The notes beneath the pieces are model-generated. The model ran no database searches and was not told the DNA's origin. It worked only from the letters and a program-made list of their open reading frames with translations. Shown in pieces: positions 1 through 7,003 of a stretch of DNA of 24,268 bases. The stretch lies in assembly GCA_023443125.1 (NCBI GenBank), contig JAEZVO010000005.1, forward strand, positions 1 to 24,268, in the 5' to 3' direction. The translations under genes were made by a program, and so were the position numbers. The stretch is from Actinomycetes bacterium. Lineage in GTDB: Bacteria; Actinomycetota; Actinomycetes; Propionibacteriales; Propionibacteriaceae. Within the stretch, counting starts at the first letter, position 1. Every line of letters starts with the position of its first letter.

Positions 1-936
1 GAGATCGCCGAACCACATGTGGGCGAGCTCATGGAGGATCGTGTTGTCACGCGACTCCATCTCACGGGCCGTCACCCGCGAACGGTAGAGGTACTCGTCG
101 CGGAATGTGATGCAGCCGGCGTTCTCCATGGCGCCGAAGTTGTACTCCGGTACGAAGATTTGGTCGTAGGTACCGAACGCGTAGGGGACGCCGAAGGTCT
201 CCTCGAACACCTCGAACCCGCGCTGCGTGGTTTCCAGGATGCGTTCATGGTCGAGATACTGCGCCAGCGACTGGCGGCAGGCCACCTGCGCGGGCACCTC
301 GCCGGCCGCCGACTGGATGGTGGAGGACACGACGTAGTACTCGCCCGCCACCACTGCGGTGATATAGGTAGAAAGCGGCTTCGTCGGCTCGTGCGTCCAG
401 CGCGAGAACCCGTCGCCGATCTCCTCGGGCTGCGCCGCCGCGGCATTGCCGAAGACCGTCCAGTGCGACGGGGCGTCGACGGTGAGCTGGAACGTCGCCT
501 TCTGATCGGGCTGCTCGAAGTTGGCGTAGACGCGACGGGCGTCGGGTGCCTCGAACTGCGAGTACAGGTAGATGCGGTCGTCGGAGGGGTCGACGAAGCG
601 GTGCAGGCCCTCGCCGGAGCGCGAATACCGCATGACGGAGGTGACCTTCAGCACATGCTCGCCCGCGCTGACGCTGAGCGGGAGGCGGTAGCCATCGAAG
701 CGAGAGATATCGACGTCCGTGCCGTCGAGCGTGGCCTGGCGCACCTCGTCGCCGATGAGGTCGATGTGGAGCTCCCCCTCCTTCGACTCAAACGAGAAGG
801 TCGTGTGGGTGATGAACTGACGCTCGGCGTCGGCGACGTCGCGCCCGGTGAGGTCGATGTGTACCTCGTAGGAGCGTGCCGTGGCTAGCTCGGAGCGCGC
901 GCGAGCCTCGTCGCGGGTGATATTGGCTGTGGACAT
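1..936 (-). CDS. pepN: Aminopeptidase N (M1 zinc metallopeptidase), N-terminal part, runs off the left edge
   Basis: This is the first 312 codons of a gene that continues beyond position 1, so it is partial. The reading frame starts at an ATG at 936 and reads MSTANITRDEARARS. The family cleaves N-terminal residues from peptides in the cytoplasm. Diagnostic M1 motifs are visible: the substrate-binding GAMEN at residues 268-272 and the first part of the zinc site, HELAH, at residues 302-306, followed by MWFGD. The second zinc glutamate would lie outside the window. The start is supported by a TAGGCT box seven bases upstream, which suggests a leaderless mRNA. The gene is divergent from rpiB with about 51 bp between the starts. 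A pepN next to rpiB and nei is also the arrangement I recall in mycobacteria. The identification is very secure. Confidence 0.95.
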   Translation of the reverse strand, partial: MSTANITRDEARARSELATARSYEVHIDLTGRDVADAERQFITHTTFSFESKEGELHIDLIGDEVRQATLDGTDVDISRFDGYRLPLSVSAGEHVLKVTSVMRYSRSGEGLHRFVDPSDDRIYLYSQFEAPDARRVYANFEQPDQKATFQLTVDAPSHWTVFGNAAAAQPEEIGDGFSRWTHEPTKPLSTYITAVVAGEYYVVSSTIQSAAGEVPAQVACRQSLAQYLDHERILETTQRGFEVFEETFGVPYAFGTYDQIFVPEYNFGAMENAGCITFRDEYLYRSRVTAREMESRDNTILHELAHMWFGDL

Positions 937-943
937 GAGAACC

Positions 944-949
944 AGCCTA
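944..949 (-). promoter_or_regulatory. Probable -10 box (TAGGCT) of a leaderless pepN mRNA
   Basis: On the minus strand TAGGCT is followed by 7 nt and then the pepN ATG. An actinobacterial -10 element normally places the transcription start about 6-7 nt downstream, so the mRNA would begin at the start codon. The same box recurs before pgmB and the kinase gene. No convincing -35 is seen. Confidence 0.6.
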
Positions 950-975
950 GTGCAGTCGGCATAGCTCGGGCATGC

Positions 976-981
976 CATAGT
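976..981 (+). promoter_or_regulatory. Possible -10 box (CATAGT) for rpiB
   Basis: CATAGT lies 6 nt before the rpiB ATG and no clear Shine-Dalgarno sequence is present. It fits the leaderless spacing seen at neighbouring genes but is a weaker match to TANNNT. Confidence 0.35.
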
Positions 982-987
982 TAAGCC

Positions 988-1428
988 ATGCGTGTACATA
1001 TTGCTACTGATCATGCGGCGTTCGAGATGAAAAACTACCTCGCCGGGCGTCTGCAAGAAGCGGGCTACGAGGTGGTCGACCACGGTGCCACCATCTACGA
1101 CGCCCTTGACGATTATCCCACCTTCATCATTCCCTGCGCCGAAGCGGTGGCTGCTTCTGGCGAGCTCGGCATCGTGCTCGGCGGCTCCGGAAACGGTGAG
1201 CAAATTGCAGCGAACAAGGTGAAAGGCGTGCGCGCGGCGCTCGCATACAACCCCGAGATTGCCCGGCTCTCTCGTCAGCACAACAACGCCAACGTGCTGT
1301 CCATCGGCGGACGCTTCCACGAGGAGGAAGAGGCCTGGCAGATCGTGCGAGCCTTCCTCGAAACCCCGTTCTCCCGCGACGAACGCCACCAGCGCCGTAT
1401 CGACGCCGTCGGGGCATACGAAGCCTGA
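988..1428 (+). CDS. rpiB: Ribose-5-phosphate isomerase B (RpiB/LacAB family)
   Basis: This 146-aa protein should interconvert ribose 5-phosphate and ribulose 5-phosphate in the non-oxidative pentose phosphate pathway. It begins MRVHIATDHAAFEMK, with the Asp-His pair of the sugar-phosphate site at residues 8-9. It carries the family signature GGSGNGEQIAANKVKG at about residues 65-80. In the E. coli type the base is a cysteine just before this loop. In the mycobacterial type it is a glutamate inside the loop, and here the glutamate form is present (E71). Length is normal for the family. It is divergent from pepN and followed by the nei-like gene after a long hairpin. The ATG is the only sensible start. 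Confidence 0.95.
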   Translation: MRVHIATDHAAFEMKNYLAGRLQEAGYEVVDHGATIYDALDDYPTFIIPCAEAVAASGELGIVLGGSGNGEQIAANKVKGVRAALAYNPEIARLSRQHNNANVLSIGGRFHEEEEAWQIVRAFLETPFSRDERHQRRIDAVGAYEA

Positions 1429-1431
1429 GCT

Positions 1432-1506
1432 AACCCGATATCCACATTCGTTTGCTGAAATGGGCCGTTTGAGGCGTTTTTCGCAAACGAATGTGGATAT
1501 CGGGTT
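1432..1506. repeat. Perfect 24-bp inverted repeat with a 27-nt loop between rpiB and nei
   Basis: The arms at 1432-1455 and 1483-1506 are exact reverse complements, beginning AACCCGATATCCACATTCG and ending in the mirror sequence. The loop is 1456-1482. The structure starts 4 nt after the rpiB stop codon and ends 17 nt before the nei start. No U-tract follows, so a classical intrinsic terminator is not obvious. It could be a rho-independent-like terminator, an mRNA stability element, or a dispersed palindromic repeat. Confidence 0.85.
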
Positions 1507-1523
1507 GGTTGTTCGAAGTAACC

Positions 1524-2345
1524 ATGCCTGAAGGTCACGTCATCCACCGCCTGGCGCGCGAGTTCACCGACGTGTTCGGTGGCCGCGAGGTGCGCGTCAG
1601 CTCCCCGCAGGGGCGATTCGCCGACGAAGCCGCGGCCCTCGACGGTGCCGAGCTCATCCGCGCCGAAGCGGTGGGCAAACACTTATTCCTGCAGTTCGAC
1701 GTGCCCGGGCCGCAGTACGTACACATTCATCTGGGCCTCATCGGCAAGCTGCGGCTGCACCCCGTCGCGCCGCCGCAGGGTGTGGTGCGGCTGCGCATCT
1801 CCGACGGCACCACCGCCGCGGATCTCCACGGGCCGCAGTGGTGTCGGCTCGTCGACGAAGAACAGTACCTGGGGGTGCTGGCCTCGTCGGGCCCTGACCC
1901 CATCCGCGACGACGCGGACCCTGAAGTTGGCTTCGCGCGGTTGCGCCGCTCGGGGAAGTCGCTTGCGGCGCTGCTGATCGACCAGCGGATTGCGGCGGGT
2001 GTCGGGAACATTTTTCGTGCGGAAGTGCTGTTTCGCCTGGGGCTCGCGCCGACGACGCCGGGGCGCGAGGTGCCTCGTCGGACGTGGGATGCGGTGTGGG
2101 CAGACCTGGTGGAGTTGATGCGAGCGGCGGTGGTCGTCGGGCGGATCGATACGGTGCGGCTCGAGCATTCGCCCGAGGCGCAGGAGCGGGCGCCGCGGGT
2201 GGACCCGCATGGCGGCGAGGTGTACGTCTACCGTCGCGCCGGCCAGCCATGTCTGGTGTGTGGCACCGAGGTGCGCACCCGGGTGCTCGAGGGCCGCAAT
2301 CTGTACTGGTGCCCGCGCTGCCAGCGTCGTAAGACCCCGCGGTGA
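1524..2345 (+). CDS. nei2: Fpg/Nei-family DNA glycosylase/AP lyase (Nei2-like)
   Basis: This protein of about 273 aa excises oxidised bases and cuts the abasic site in base-excision repair. The start at 1524 is chosen over an in-frame ATG at 1491 because family members use Pro2 as the catalytic nucleophile, and the sequence from 1524 reads MPEGHVIHRLA with Pro2 and Glu3 in place. Lys52 in GKHLFLQF matches the conserved lysine. A helix-two-turn-helix segment contains AGVGNIFRAEVLFR. The C-terminus has a zinc finger of the form C-x2-C-x16-C-x2-C (CLVC and CPRC). It resembles mycobacterial Rv2464c, which also sits beside rpiB. Substrate preference cannot be told from sequence. A weak ribosome site precedes the ATG, and a 24-bp hairpin ends 17 nt upstream. 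Confidence 0.92.
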   Translation: MPEGHVIHRLAREFTDVFGGREVRVSSPQGRFADEAAALDGAELIRAEAVGKHLFLQFDVPGPQYVHIHLGLIGKLRLHPVAPPQGVVRLRISDGTTAADLHGPQWCRLVDEEQYLGVLASSGPDPIRDDADPEVGFARLRRSGKSLAALLIDQRIAAGVGNIFRAEVLFRLGLAPTTPGREVPRRTWDAVWADLVELMRAAVVVGRIDTVRLEHSPEAQERAPRVDPHGGEVYVYRRAGQPCLVCGTEVRTRVLEGRNLYWCPRCQRRKTPR

Positions 2346-2384
2346 CCGGGGCGGCCGCCGACCCGTCGTCGCTGCTCTCCCTCG

Positions 2385-2511
2385 CCAGGCAGACGTAACC
2401 TGTGCGGCTTAGTCCCGGCATATGTGTCACTTGCCTGGCTGCGGTGCGTCATCGTCGGGAAGCAGGTGACACTTGATCCGCTCTGTTGCCGCACAGGTTG
2501 CACCTGCCTGG
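2385..2511. repeat. Nested inverted repeats forming one long hairpin
   Basis: The outer arms 2385-2408 and 2488-2511 (24 nt, three mismatches) both contain AACCTGTGCGGC or its complement. Inner arms 2424-2434 and 2462-2472 pair as GTGTCACTTGC with GCAGGTGACAC, one mismatch. Both sets are co-axial, so the whole 127 nt could fold as one interrupted stem. Its location after nei2 and before the pgmB promoter suits a terminator or a remnant palindromic element. Confidence 0.75.
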
Positions 2512-2585
2512 GCGACGGGGCCGATCCCGACGACACCCGCGCCGGGTGGCTACGACGAACCGGTCGCGCTGCCGGGACAAGCCAC

Positions 2586-2591
2586 TAGGCT
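2586..2591 (+). promoter_or_regulatory. Probable -10 box (TAGGCT) of a leaderless pgmB mRNA
   Basis: TAGGCT is followed by 6 nt and the pgmB ATG at 2598. The surrounding sequence CACTAGGCTGG is identical to that upstream of pepN. Confidence 0.6.
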
Positions 2592-2597
2592 GGCGGT

Positions 2598-3302
2598 ATG
2601 GATTGGAGCGCACACGAAGCTGCACTGTTCGACCTCGACGGGGTCATTACCCCTACCGCTGAGATTCACATGCGAGCGTGGAGCGAAATGTTCAACGCAT
2701 TCCTCGACGCCGACCAGCCCCGATATAGCGACGACGACTACTTCCGCTTTGTGGATGGCAAGCCCCGCTACGACGGGGTCCGCGACTTCCTCGCCTCACG
2801 GGGCATCATGCTTCCCGACGGCGACCCCACCGACGAGCCCGATGCGCGCACGGTCTGCGGCTTGGGGAACCGCAAGAACCAGCAGTTCAACCTCATCATC
2901 GAACGCGACGGCGTCGCCCCGTATCCCGGCTCCAAGCGGCTCATCGAAGCCCTGGCCCAGCAGGGCGTGAAGCTGGCCGTCGTGTCCAGCTCGAAGAACG
3001 CCCCAGCCGTGCTGCGGGCGGCAAAGATGGACCACTTCTTCAAGGTGATCGTCGACGGTAACGTCGCCGCCTGCGAGCACATCCCAGGCAAACCGGCCCC
3101 AGACATGTTCCGCCGCGCCGCCCAGCTTCTGCAGGCCGACGAGCGCCGCTGCGTCGTGCTCGAGGACGCCGTCTCCGGCGTGGAAGCGGGCGCGGCGGGC
3201 GACTTCGCGCTCGTCGTCGGCGTCGACCGCGGAGTCGGCCCCGACGAGTTGAGCAAGGCTGGCGTTGACATCGTCGTGGAAGATCTGGAGGAGCTGCTGT
3301 GA
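2598..3302 (+). CDS. pgmB: Beta-phosphoglucomutase (HAD superfamily)
   Basis: This 234-aa HAD hydrolase-fold protein probably converts beta-glucose 1-phosphate to glucose 6-phosphate. HAD motif I is FDLDGVIT with the nucleophile Asp12 and acid/base Asp14. Motif II is the serine stretch in VVSSSKN, motif III the lysine in GKPAPDMF, and motif IV the acidic pair in LEDAVSGVEAG. A helical cap sits between motifs I and II. The gene overlaps the GH65 gene by 4 nt (GTGA), so the two are translationally coupled. The partner enzyme releases beta-glucose 1-phosphate, which is this enzyme's substrate. The same pair is known from mycobacteria (Rv3400-Rv3401). The substrate is inferred from this context; other HAD phosphatases share the motifs. 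Confidence 0.88.
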   Translation: MDWSAHEAALFDLDGVITPTAEIHMRAWSEMFNAFLDADQPRYSDDDYFRFVDGKPRYDGVRDFLASRGIMLPDGDPTDEPDARTVCGLGNRKNQQFNLIIERDGVAPYPGSKRLIEALAQQGVKLAVVSSSKNAPAVLRAAKMDHFFKVIVDGNVAACEHIPGKPAPDMFRRAAQLLQADERRCVVLEDAVSGVEAGAAGDFALVVGVDRGVGPDELSKAGVDIVVEDLEELL

Positions 3303-5782
3303 TCCGGGGTATTAGCACCGACCCTCTGAACCGCACGCGCTTCCCGGTCGAGCCGTGGCGCTTCGTTGAGCGTGAATATAGCTCCGCCGACCTCGGCACG
3401 ACGGAAACGCTGTTCGCCATCGGCAACGGCTTCCTGGGCATGCGCGGCAACCCGGGGGAGGGCCGCCCGTCGTACGCGCACGGCACGTTCGTCAACGCCT
3501 TCCACGAAACCTGGCCCATTCACCACGCCGAGGCCGCGTTTGGGTTCGCCGAAACCGGCCAGACCATCATCAACGCCCCGGACTCGAAGGTCATCAAGAT
3601 CTACGTCGACGGCGAACCCCTCACACTGAGCATCTCCGACCTGGAACACTACGAGCGCGCGCTCGACTTCCGCGCGGGCGAGCTCACCCGCGACATCATC
3701 TGGCGCACGCCTGCGGGTAAGCGGGTGCGGATCCGCTCGTCGCGGTTGGTGTCGTTCACCGACCGCTCGATCGCGCTGTTCGACCTGGAGGTGGAGCTGC
3801 TCGACGGCGACGCCCCCATCGTGCTCAGCTCCCAGATTGTGAACCGCCAAGACGGCGGCTCGGATTACTACTCGCCTTCCGAGACGAAGGAGGGGTTCGA
3901 CCCCCGCCGCTCCTCAGGTTTTGGTTGGCGGGTGCTGGAGCCGCAGCTGCAGTGGTCGGACGACACCCGAATACTGCTCGGCTTCCGCGCCGCGCACTCC
4001 GGCATGACGTGCCTCGTCGGCGCCGATCACTACTTCGAGACGGACAACCCCTACGAGGTCGACACCCACATCGACCCTGACGTCGCCAAAGCGGTGTTCC
4101 GCATCGAAGCCAAGCAGGGCAAACCCGTCCGGCTGCGCAAGGCCGTGGCCTACCACACGTCGCGAGGCGTCGTCGTGCCGGAGCTAGCCGACCGCGCGAA
4201 CCGCAACCTCGATCGCGTCCGCGACCTCGGGTTCGAGCACTTCGAGCAGCAGCAGCGCGCCTGGCTCGACGAGTTTTGGGCCAACTCCGACGTCGAAATC
4301 GGCGGGCGCCCAGCCATCCAGCAGGCCGTGCGTTGGTGCCTGTTCCAGCTCGCGCAGGCCACCGCCCGCAGCGACCAACTCGGCATCGCAGCCAAGGGCG
4401 TCACCGGCTCTGGCTACGAAGGGCATTACTTCTGGGACACCGAGATCTACCTCGTCCCGTTCCTCATCTACACCAACCCCAACGTCGCCCGAAATGCGCT
4501 GCGTATGCGCGTCAATATGCTCCCGCAGGCCCGCGAGCGCGCGTCGGTGATGTCATTGCGCGGCGCGCTGTTCCCGTGGCGCACCATCAACGGTGAGGAA
4601 GCCTCCGCCTACTATGCGGCCGGCACGGCGCAGTTCCACATCGACGCCGACGTCGCCTACGCCTTCACAAAATACGGGGCCATGACCGGCGACAAGCAGT
4701 TCCTCTACCGCGACGGTGTGGCCGTCCTCGTGGAAACCGCCCGCATGTGGGCCGACCTGGGCTTTTGGCGCACCGACGCCGACGGCACCGAGCGCTTCCA
4801 CATCCACGGCGTGACGGGCCCCGACGAGTACACCGCCGTGGTGAACAACAACTTCTTCACCAACGTGATGGCCAGGGCCAACCTGCGCAACGCGGTGCGG
4901 CTGCTCGAGGAGATGGCGGCCAACGACCCGGCAGCGTTCGAGCGCGCCGCGGAGGCGCTGGAGTTCACGCAGGACGAGGTCGAATCGTGGCGACGCTCCG
5001 CCGACGGCATGGTGATCCTCCACGACGAGAACCTCGGCATCCACCCGCAGGACGAGAAATTCCTCCAGTCGGAGATGTGGGATCTCGAGAACACCCCCGA
5101 CGAGAAACGCCCGTTGCTACTGCACTTCCATCCGCTCGTCATCTACCGCTTCCAGGTGCTGAAGCAGGCCGACGCGGTGCTCGCCCTGTTCCTGCAGGGC
5201 AACGAGTTCACTGCCGAAGAGAAGCGCTCCGACTTCGAGTACTACGACCCGATCACGACGGGCGACTCGACGCTGTCGGGCGTCGTGCAGTCGGTGATGG
5301 CCGCCGAGGTGGGCTATCAGGAGATGGCCATGGACTACTTTCTTTCCGGCCTCTACGTCGACCTCGCGGATCTCCACTCGAACGCCCGCGACGGCGTGCA
5401 CATCGCCTCCACCGGTGGCGTGTGGAATGCGCTGATCTACGGCTTCGGCGGCATGCGCGACCACGGCGGCAACCTCACCTTCGACCCCCGCCTACCGAAG
5501 GATTGGCAGTCGCTCGGCTTCCAGCTGCAGGTGCGCGGGTCGAAGATGAAGGTCAACCTGACAAGGGCGAGCATCACGTTCGAGGTGGTCGAGGGTGGTC
5601 CGGTGGAGCTGTCGGTGCGGGGCAAGTCCATCACGGTGCAGCCGGGTGAGGTCAGCTCCGTCGTGCTCGACGGGCAAGGTCCCCAGTTGCCGTCGCTGCA
5701 CGGTACCCACCCCGTCGTCGGGCACCGTCGTGCGGACGGCTCCGTCATCCAAGCGGTGGTGCCGGAGGCGGGCGAAGATTGA
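3299..5782 (+). CDS. Glycoside hydrolase family 65 disaccharide phosphorylase (maltose/trehalose/kojibiose type)
   Basis: This 827-aa cytoplasmic enzyme matches inverting GH65 phosphorylases, which split an alpha-glucoside such as maltose or trehalose with phosphate to give beta-glucose 1-phosphate and glucose. The N-terminal beta-sandwich has FAIGNGFLGMRGN. The (alpha/alpha)6 catalytic domain carries GYEGHYFWDTEIY and the hallmark GVTGPDEYT with the general acid Glu510. The segment HPLVIYRFQVLKQAD, ending at about residue 625, matches the region associated with phosphate binding. A C-terminal beta domain ends the protein. It starts at a GTG overlapping the pgmB stop and its TGA overlaps the TTG of the next gene. 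Motifs do not settle the substrate, so no specific name is assigned. Confidence 0.9.
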   Translation: MIRGISTDPLNRTRFPVEPWRFVEREYSSADLGTTETLFAIGNGFLGMRGNPGEGRPSYAHGTFVNAFHETWPIHHAEAAFGFAETGQTIINAPDSKVIKIYVDGEPLTLSISDLEHYERALDFRAGELTRDIIWRTPAGKRVRIRSSRLVSFTDRSIALFDLEVELLDGDAPIVLSSQIVNRQDGGSDYYSPSETKEGFDPRRSSGFGWRVLEPQLQWSDDTRILLGFRAAHSGMTCLVGADHYFETDNPYEVDTHIDPDVAKAVFRIEAKQGKPVRLRKAVAYHTSRGVVVPELADRANRNLDRVRDLGFEHFEQQQRAWLDEFWANSDVEIGGRPAIQQAVRWCLFQLAQATARSDQLGIAAKGVTGSGYEGHYFWDTEIYLVPFLIYTNPNVARNALRMRVNMLPQARERASVMSLRGALFPWRTINGEEASAYYAAGTAQFHIDADVAYAFTKYGAMTGDKQFLYRDGVAVLVETARMWADLGFWRTDADGTERFHIHGVTGPDEYTAVVNNNFFTNVMARANLRNAVRLLEEMAANDPAAFERAAEALEFTQDEVESWRRSADGMVILHDENLGIHPQDEKFLQSEMWDLENTPDEKRPLLLHFHPLVIYRFQVLKQADAVLALFLQGNEFTAEEKRSDFEYYDPITTGDSTLSGVVQSVMAAEVGYQEMAMDYFLSGLYVDLADLHSNARDGVHIASTGGVWNALIYGFGGMRDHGGNLTFDPRLPKDWQSLGFQLQVRGSKMKVNLTRASITFEVVEGGPVELSVRGKSITVQPGEVSSVVLDGQGPQLPSLHGTHPVVGHRRADGSVIQAVVPEAGED

Positions 5783-6945
5783 TCCACGTCCACGGGCTCG
5801 ACGCCGAGCTGCTCGTCCCCGACGAGTGGCGCGAGGTTTCCGCGGAGATCGGGCGACGGTGGGAGCACCCATCGGGCCTGGCGCTCGTCGCGAAATTCCA
5901 CGACGGTGACCGCGCGCGCATCGAGGTGTCGGTGCTGCCTGCCGACACCGTCGCGATGGCCCCCGCGCCGCGCGCCAAGGTAACCTCCGAACACCATCTC
6001 GTTGGCTGGCTGGGCGGTGCCAGCGCTGAAATCACTGCCCCGACGGCTGAAGGCCCCGTCTTCGCGCAACAGCGCCGCGGGTACGCCGTCGGGCGCTTGG
6101 AATCGATGAGTCTGTTTCCCGAGCCGCTCGTGATGGCACCGGGGCATCCGCAAACGTCGGTGTGGGTGGTCGAACAGCTGCCCGGCGACATGTTCCAGCT
6201 TCCGCCCGAACCCGACTGGTTGCCCGCCCGCAGGCACGTCCCCTACGGAGATGAGTTGACGCTGCGGCTGCCCGACGCAGTGGTCACGGGGGTGGACGCC
6301 GTCGCTCACGACGATAGGCACGAGCTCGTGGGAGAGCCAGGGCTGCACACCGTCGAGGTGGGTGACATGGCGGGCATCTCGCGCCTCGAGGTGGGCTGGC
6401 ACCGTGATTGGGATGAGCTCGTGGAGGGGGCCCGGAGCGGGGCGCCCGACGACCTGTGGTGCTACCTCACCACGCTCACCCGCGAACCCGACGTCGACGA
6501 GCTTGTGCCCCGGCTCGGGCGAGCCCTCGAGACGCCGACGCTGTGGGCGGCACTTGCCGCCGCGCACACCGTCGATATGGGGCTGACAAGCCACGACGAC
6601 GCCCTCACGGCAGCGCATGCGGTGCTGCCCACCGCGGATGTGGCCACGCGAGTTGCGCTGGTCAGCCGGGGGCTCGCGAGGGTGGACTCACTCGTGGGCG
6701 TCAAACTCGGCCAGGTGGCCTACGACGGGCTGCTGCGGTTCGGGCTCGGGCGCGTGATGTCCGACTACCCAGACGGTGCCGAGCGGAATCTGGTGCCGGT
6801 GTGGTTGTGGCTGGCTGGCATGGGGGAGAGTGAGGCCGCGGCGCGGATCGGCGGCATGGTCGGGCTGGCGCAGGCACGTGCGCTGTGCCGGGCGTCGGAC
6901 ACGCTCGACGCCGAGGCTGTGGCGTGGCTGTCGCTCAGCGGATGA
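5779..6945 (+). CDS. Unknown 388-aa protein, third gene of the pgmB-GH65 operon
   Basis: I do not recognise a family. The frame begins at a TTG that overlaps the GH65 stop codon by 4 nt (TTGA), which implies translational coupling and decides the start. No signal peptide or membrane segment is visible, so it is likely cytoplasmic. The first half (about residues 1-200) is rich in short beta-type stretches and Pro/Gly turns. The second half, from about residue 210, is Ala/Leu/Arg-rich and probably helical, with repeats of the kind ALAAAHTVDMG and ALTAAHAVLPTAD. Its strict position suggests a role tied to alpha-glucoside use, but that is inference. There are no signs of decay. Confidence 0.75.
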   Translation: MIHVHGLDAELLVPDEWREVSAEIGRRWEHPSGLALVAKFHDGDRARIEVSVLPADTVAMAPAPRAKVTSEHHLVGWLGGASAEITAPTAEGPVFAQQRRGYAVGRLESMSLFPEPLVMAPGHPQTSVWVVEQLPGDMFQLPPEPDWLPARRHVPYGDELTLRLPDAVVTGVDAVAHDDRHELVGEPGLHTVEVGDMAGISRLEVGWHRDWDELVEGARSGAPDDLWCYLTTLTREPDVDELVPRLGRALETPTLWAALAAAHTVDMGLTSHDDALTAAHAVLPTADVATRVALVSRGLARVDSLVGVKLGQVAYDGLLRFGLGRVMSDYPDGAERNLVPVWLWLAGMGESEAAARIGGMVGLAQARALCRASDTLDAEAVAWLSLSG

Positions 6946-6981
6946 TCGATCCATCTCGCAGGAGGAAGGCTGGACGCGGCC

Positions 6982-7003
6982 GGCGCGGGAGCGCCCAGCG
7001 CTC
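6982..7003. terminator. Candidate bidirectional terminator hairpin between convergent genes
   Basis: Two alternative short GC stems lie here: GGCGC/GCGCC (6982-6995, GGGA loop) and GAGCGC/GCGCTC (6989-7003, CCA loop). They sit between the stop of the 388-aa gene and the stop of the RND gene. No T-tract is present, so this is tentative. Confidence 0.35.

Larger units (their letters stand above)
2346..2597. other. Intergenic region nei2-pgmB
   Basis: No gene is supported in this 252-bp stretch. It holds the nested inverted repeat at 2385-2511 and the putative pgmB -10 box at 2586-2591. Confidence 0.6.

Noticed and set aside
19..888. Long plus-strand frame opposite pepN (289 aa)
   Set aside because: It is antisense to a clear aminopeptidase N frame with GAMEN and HELAH motifs and has the Arg/Gly/Val-rich look of a GC-rich shadow.
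2768..3850. 360-aa minus-strand frame across pgmB and GH65
   Set aside because: It crosses two well-supported genes on the other strand and shows no family motif.
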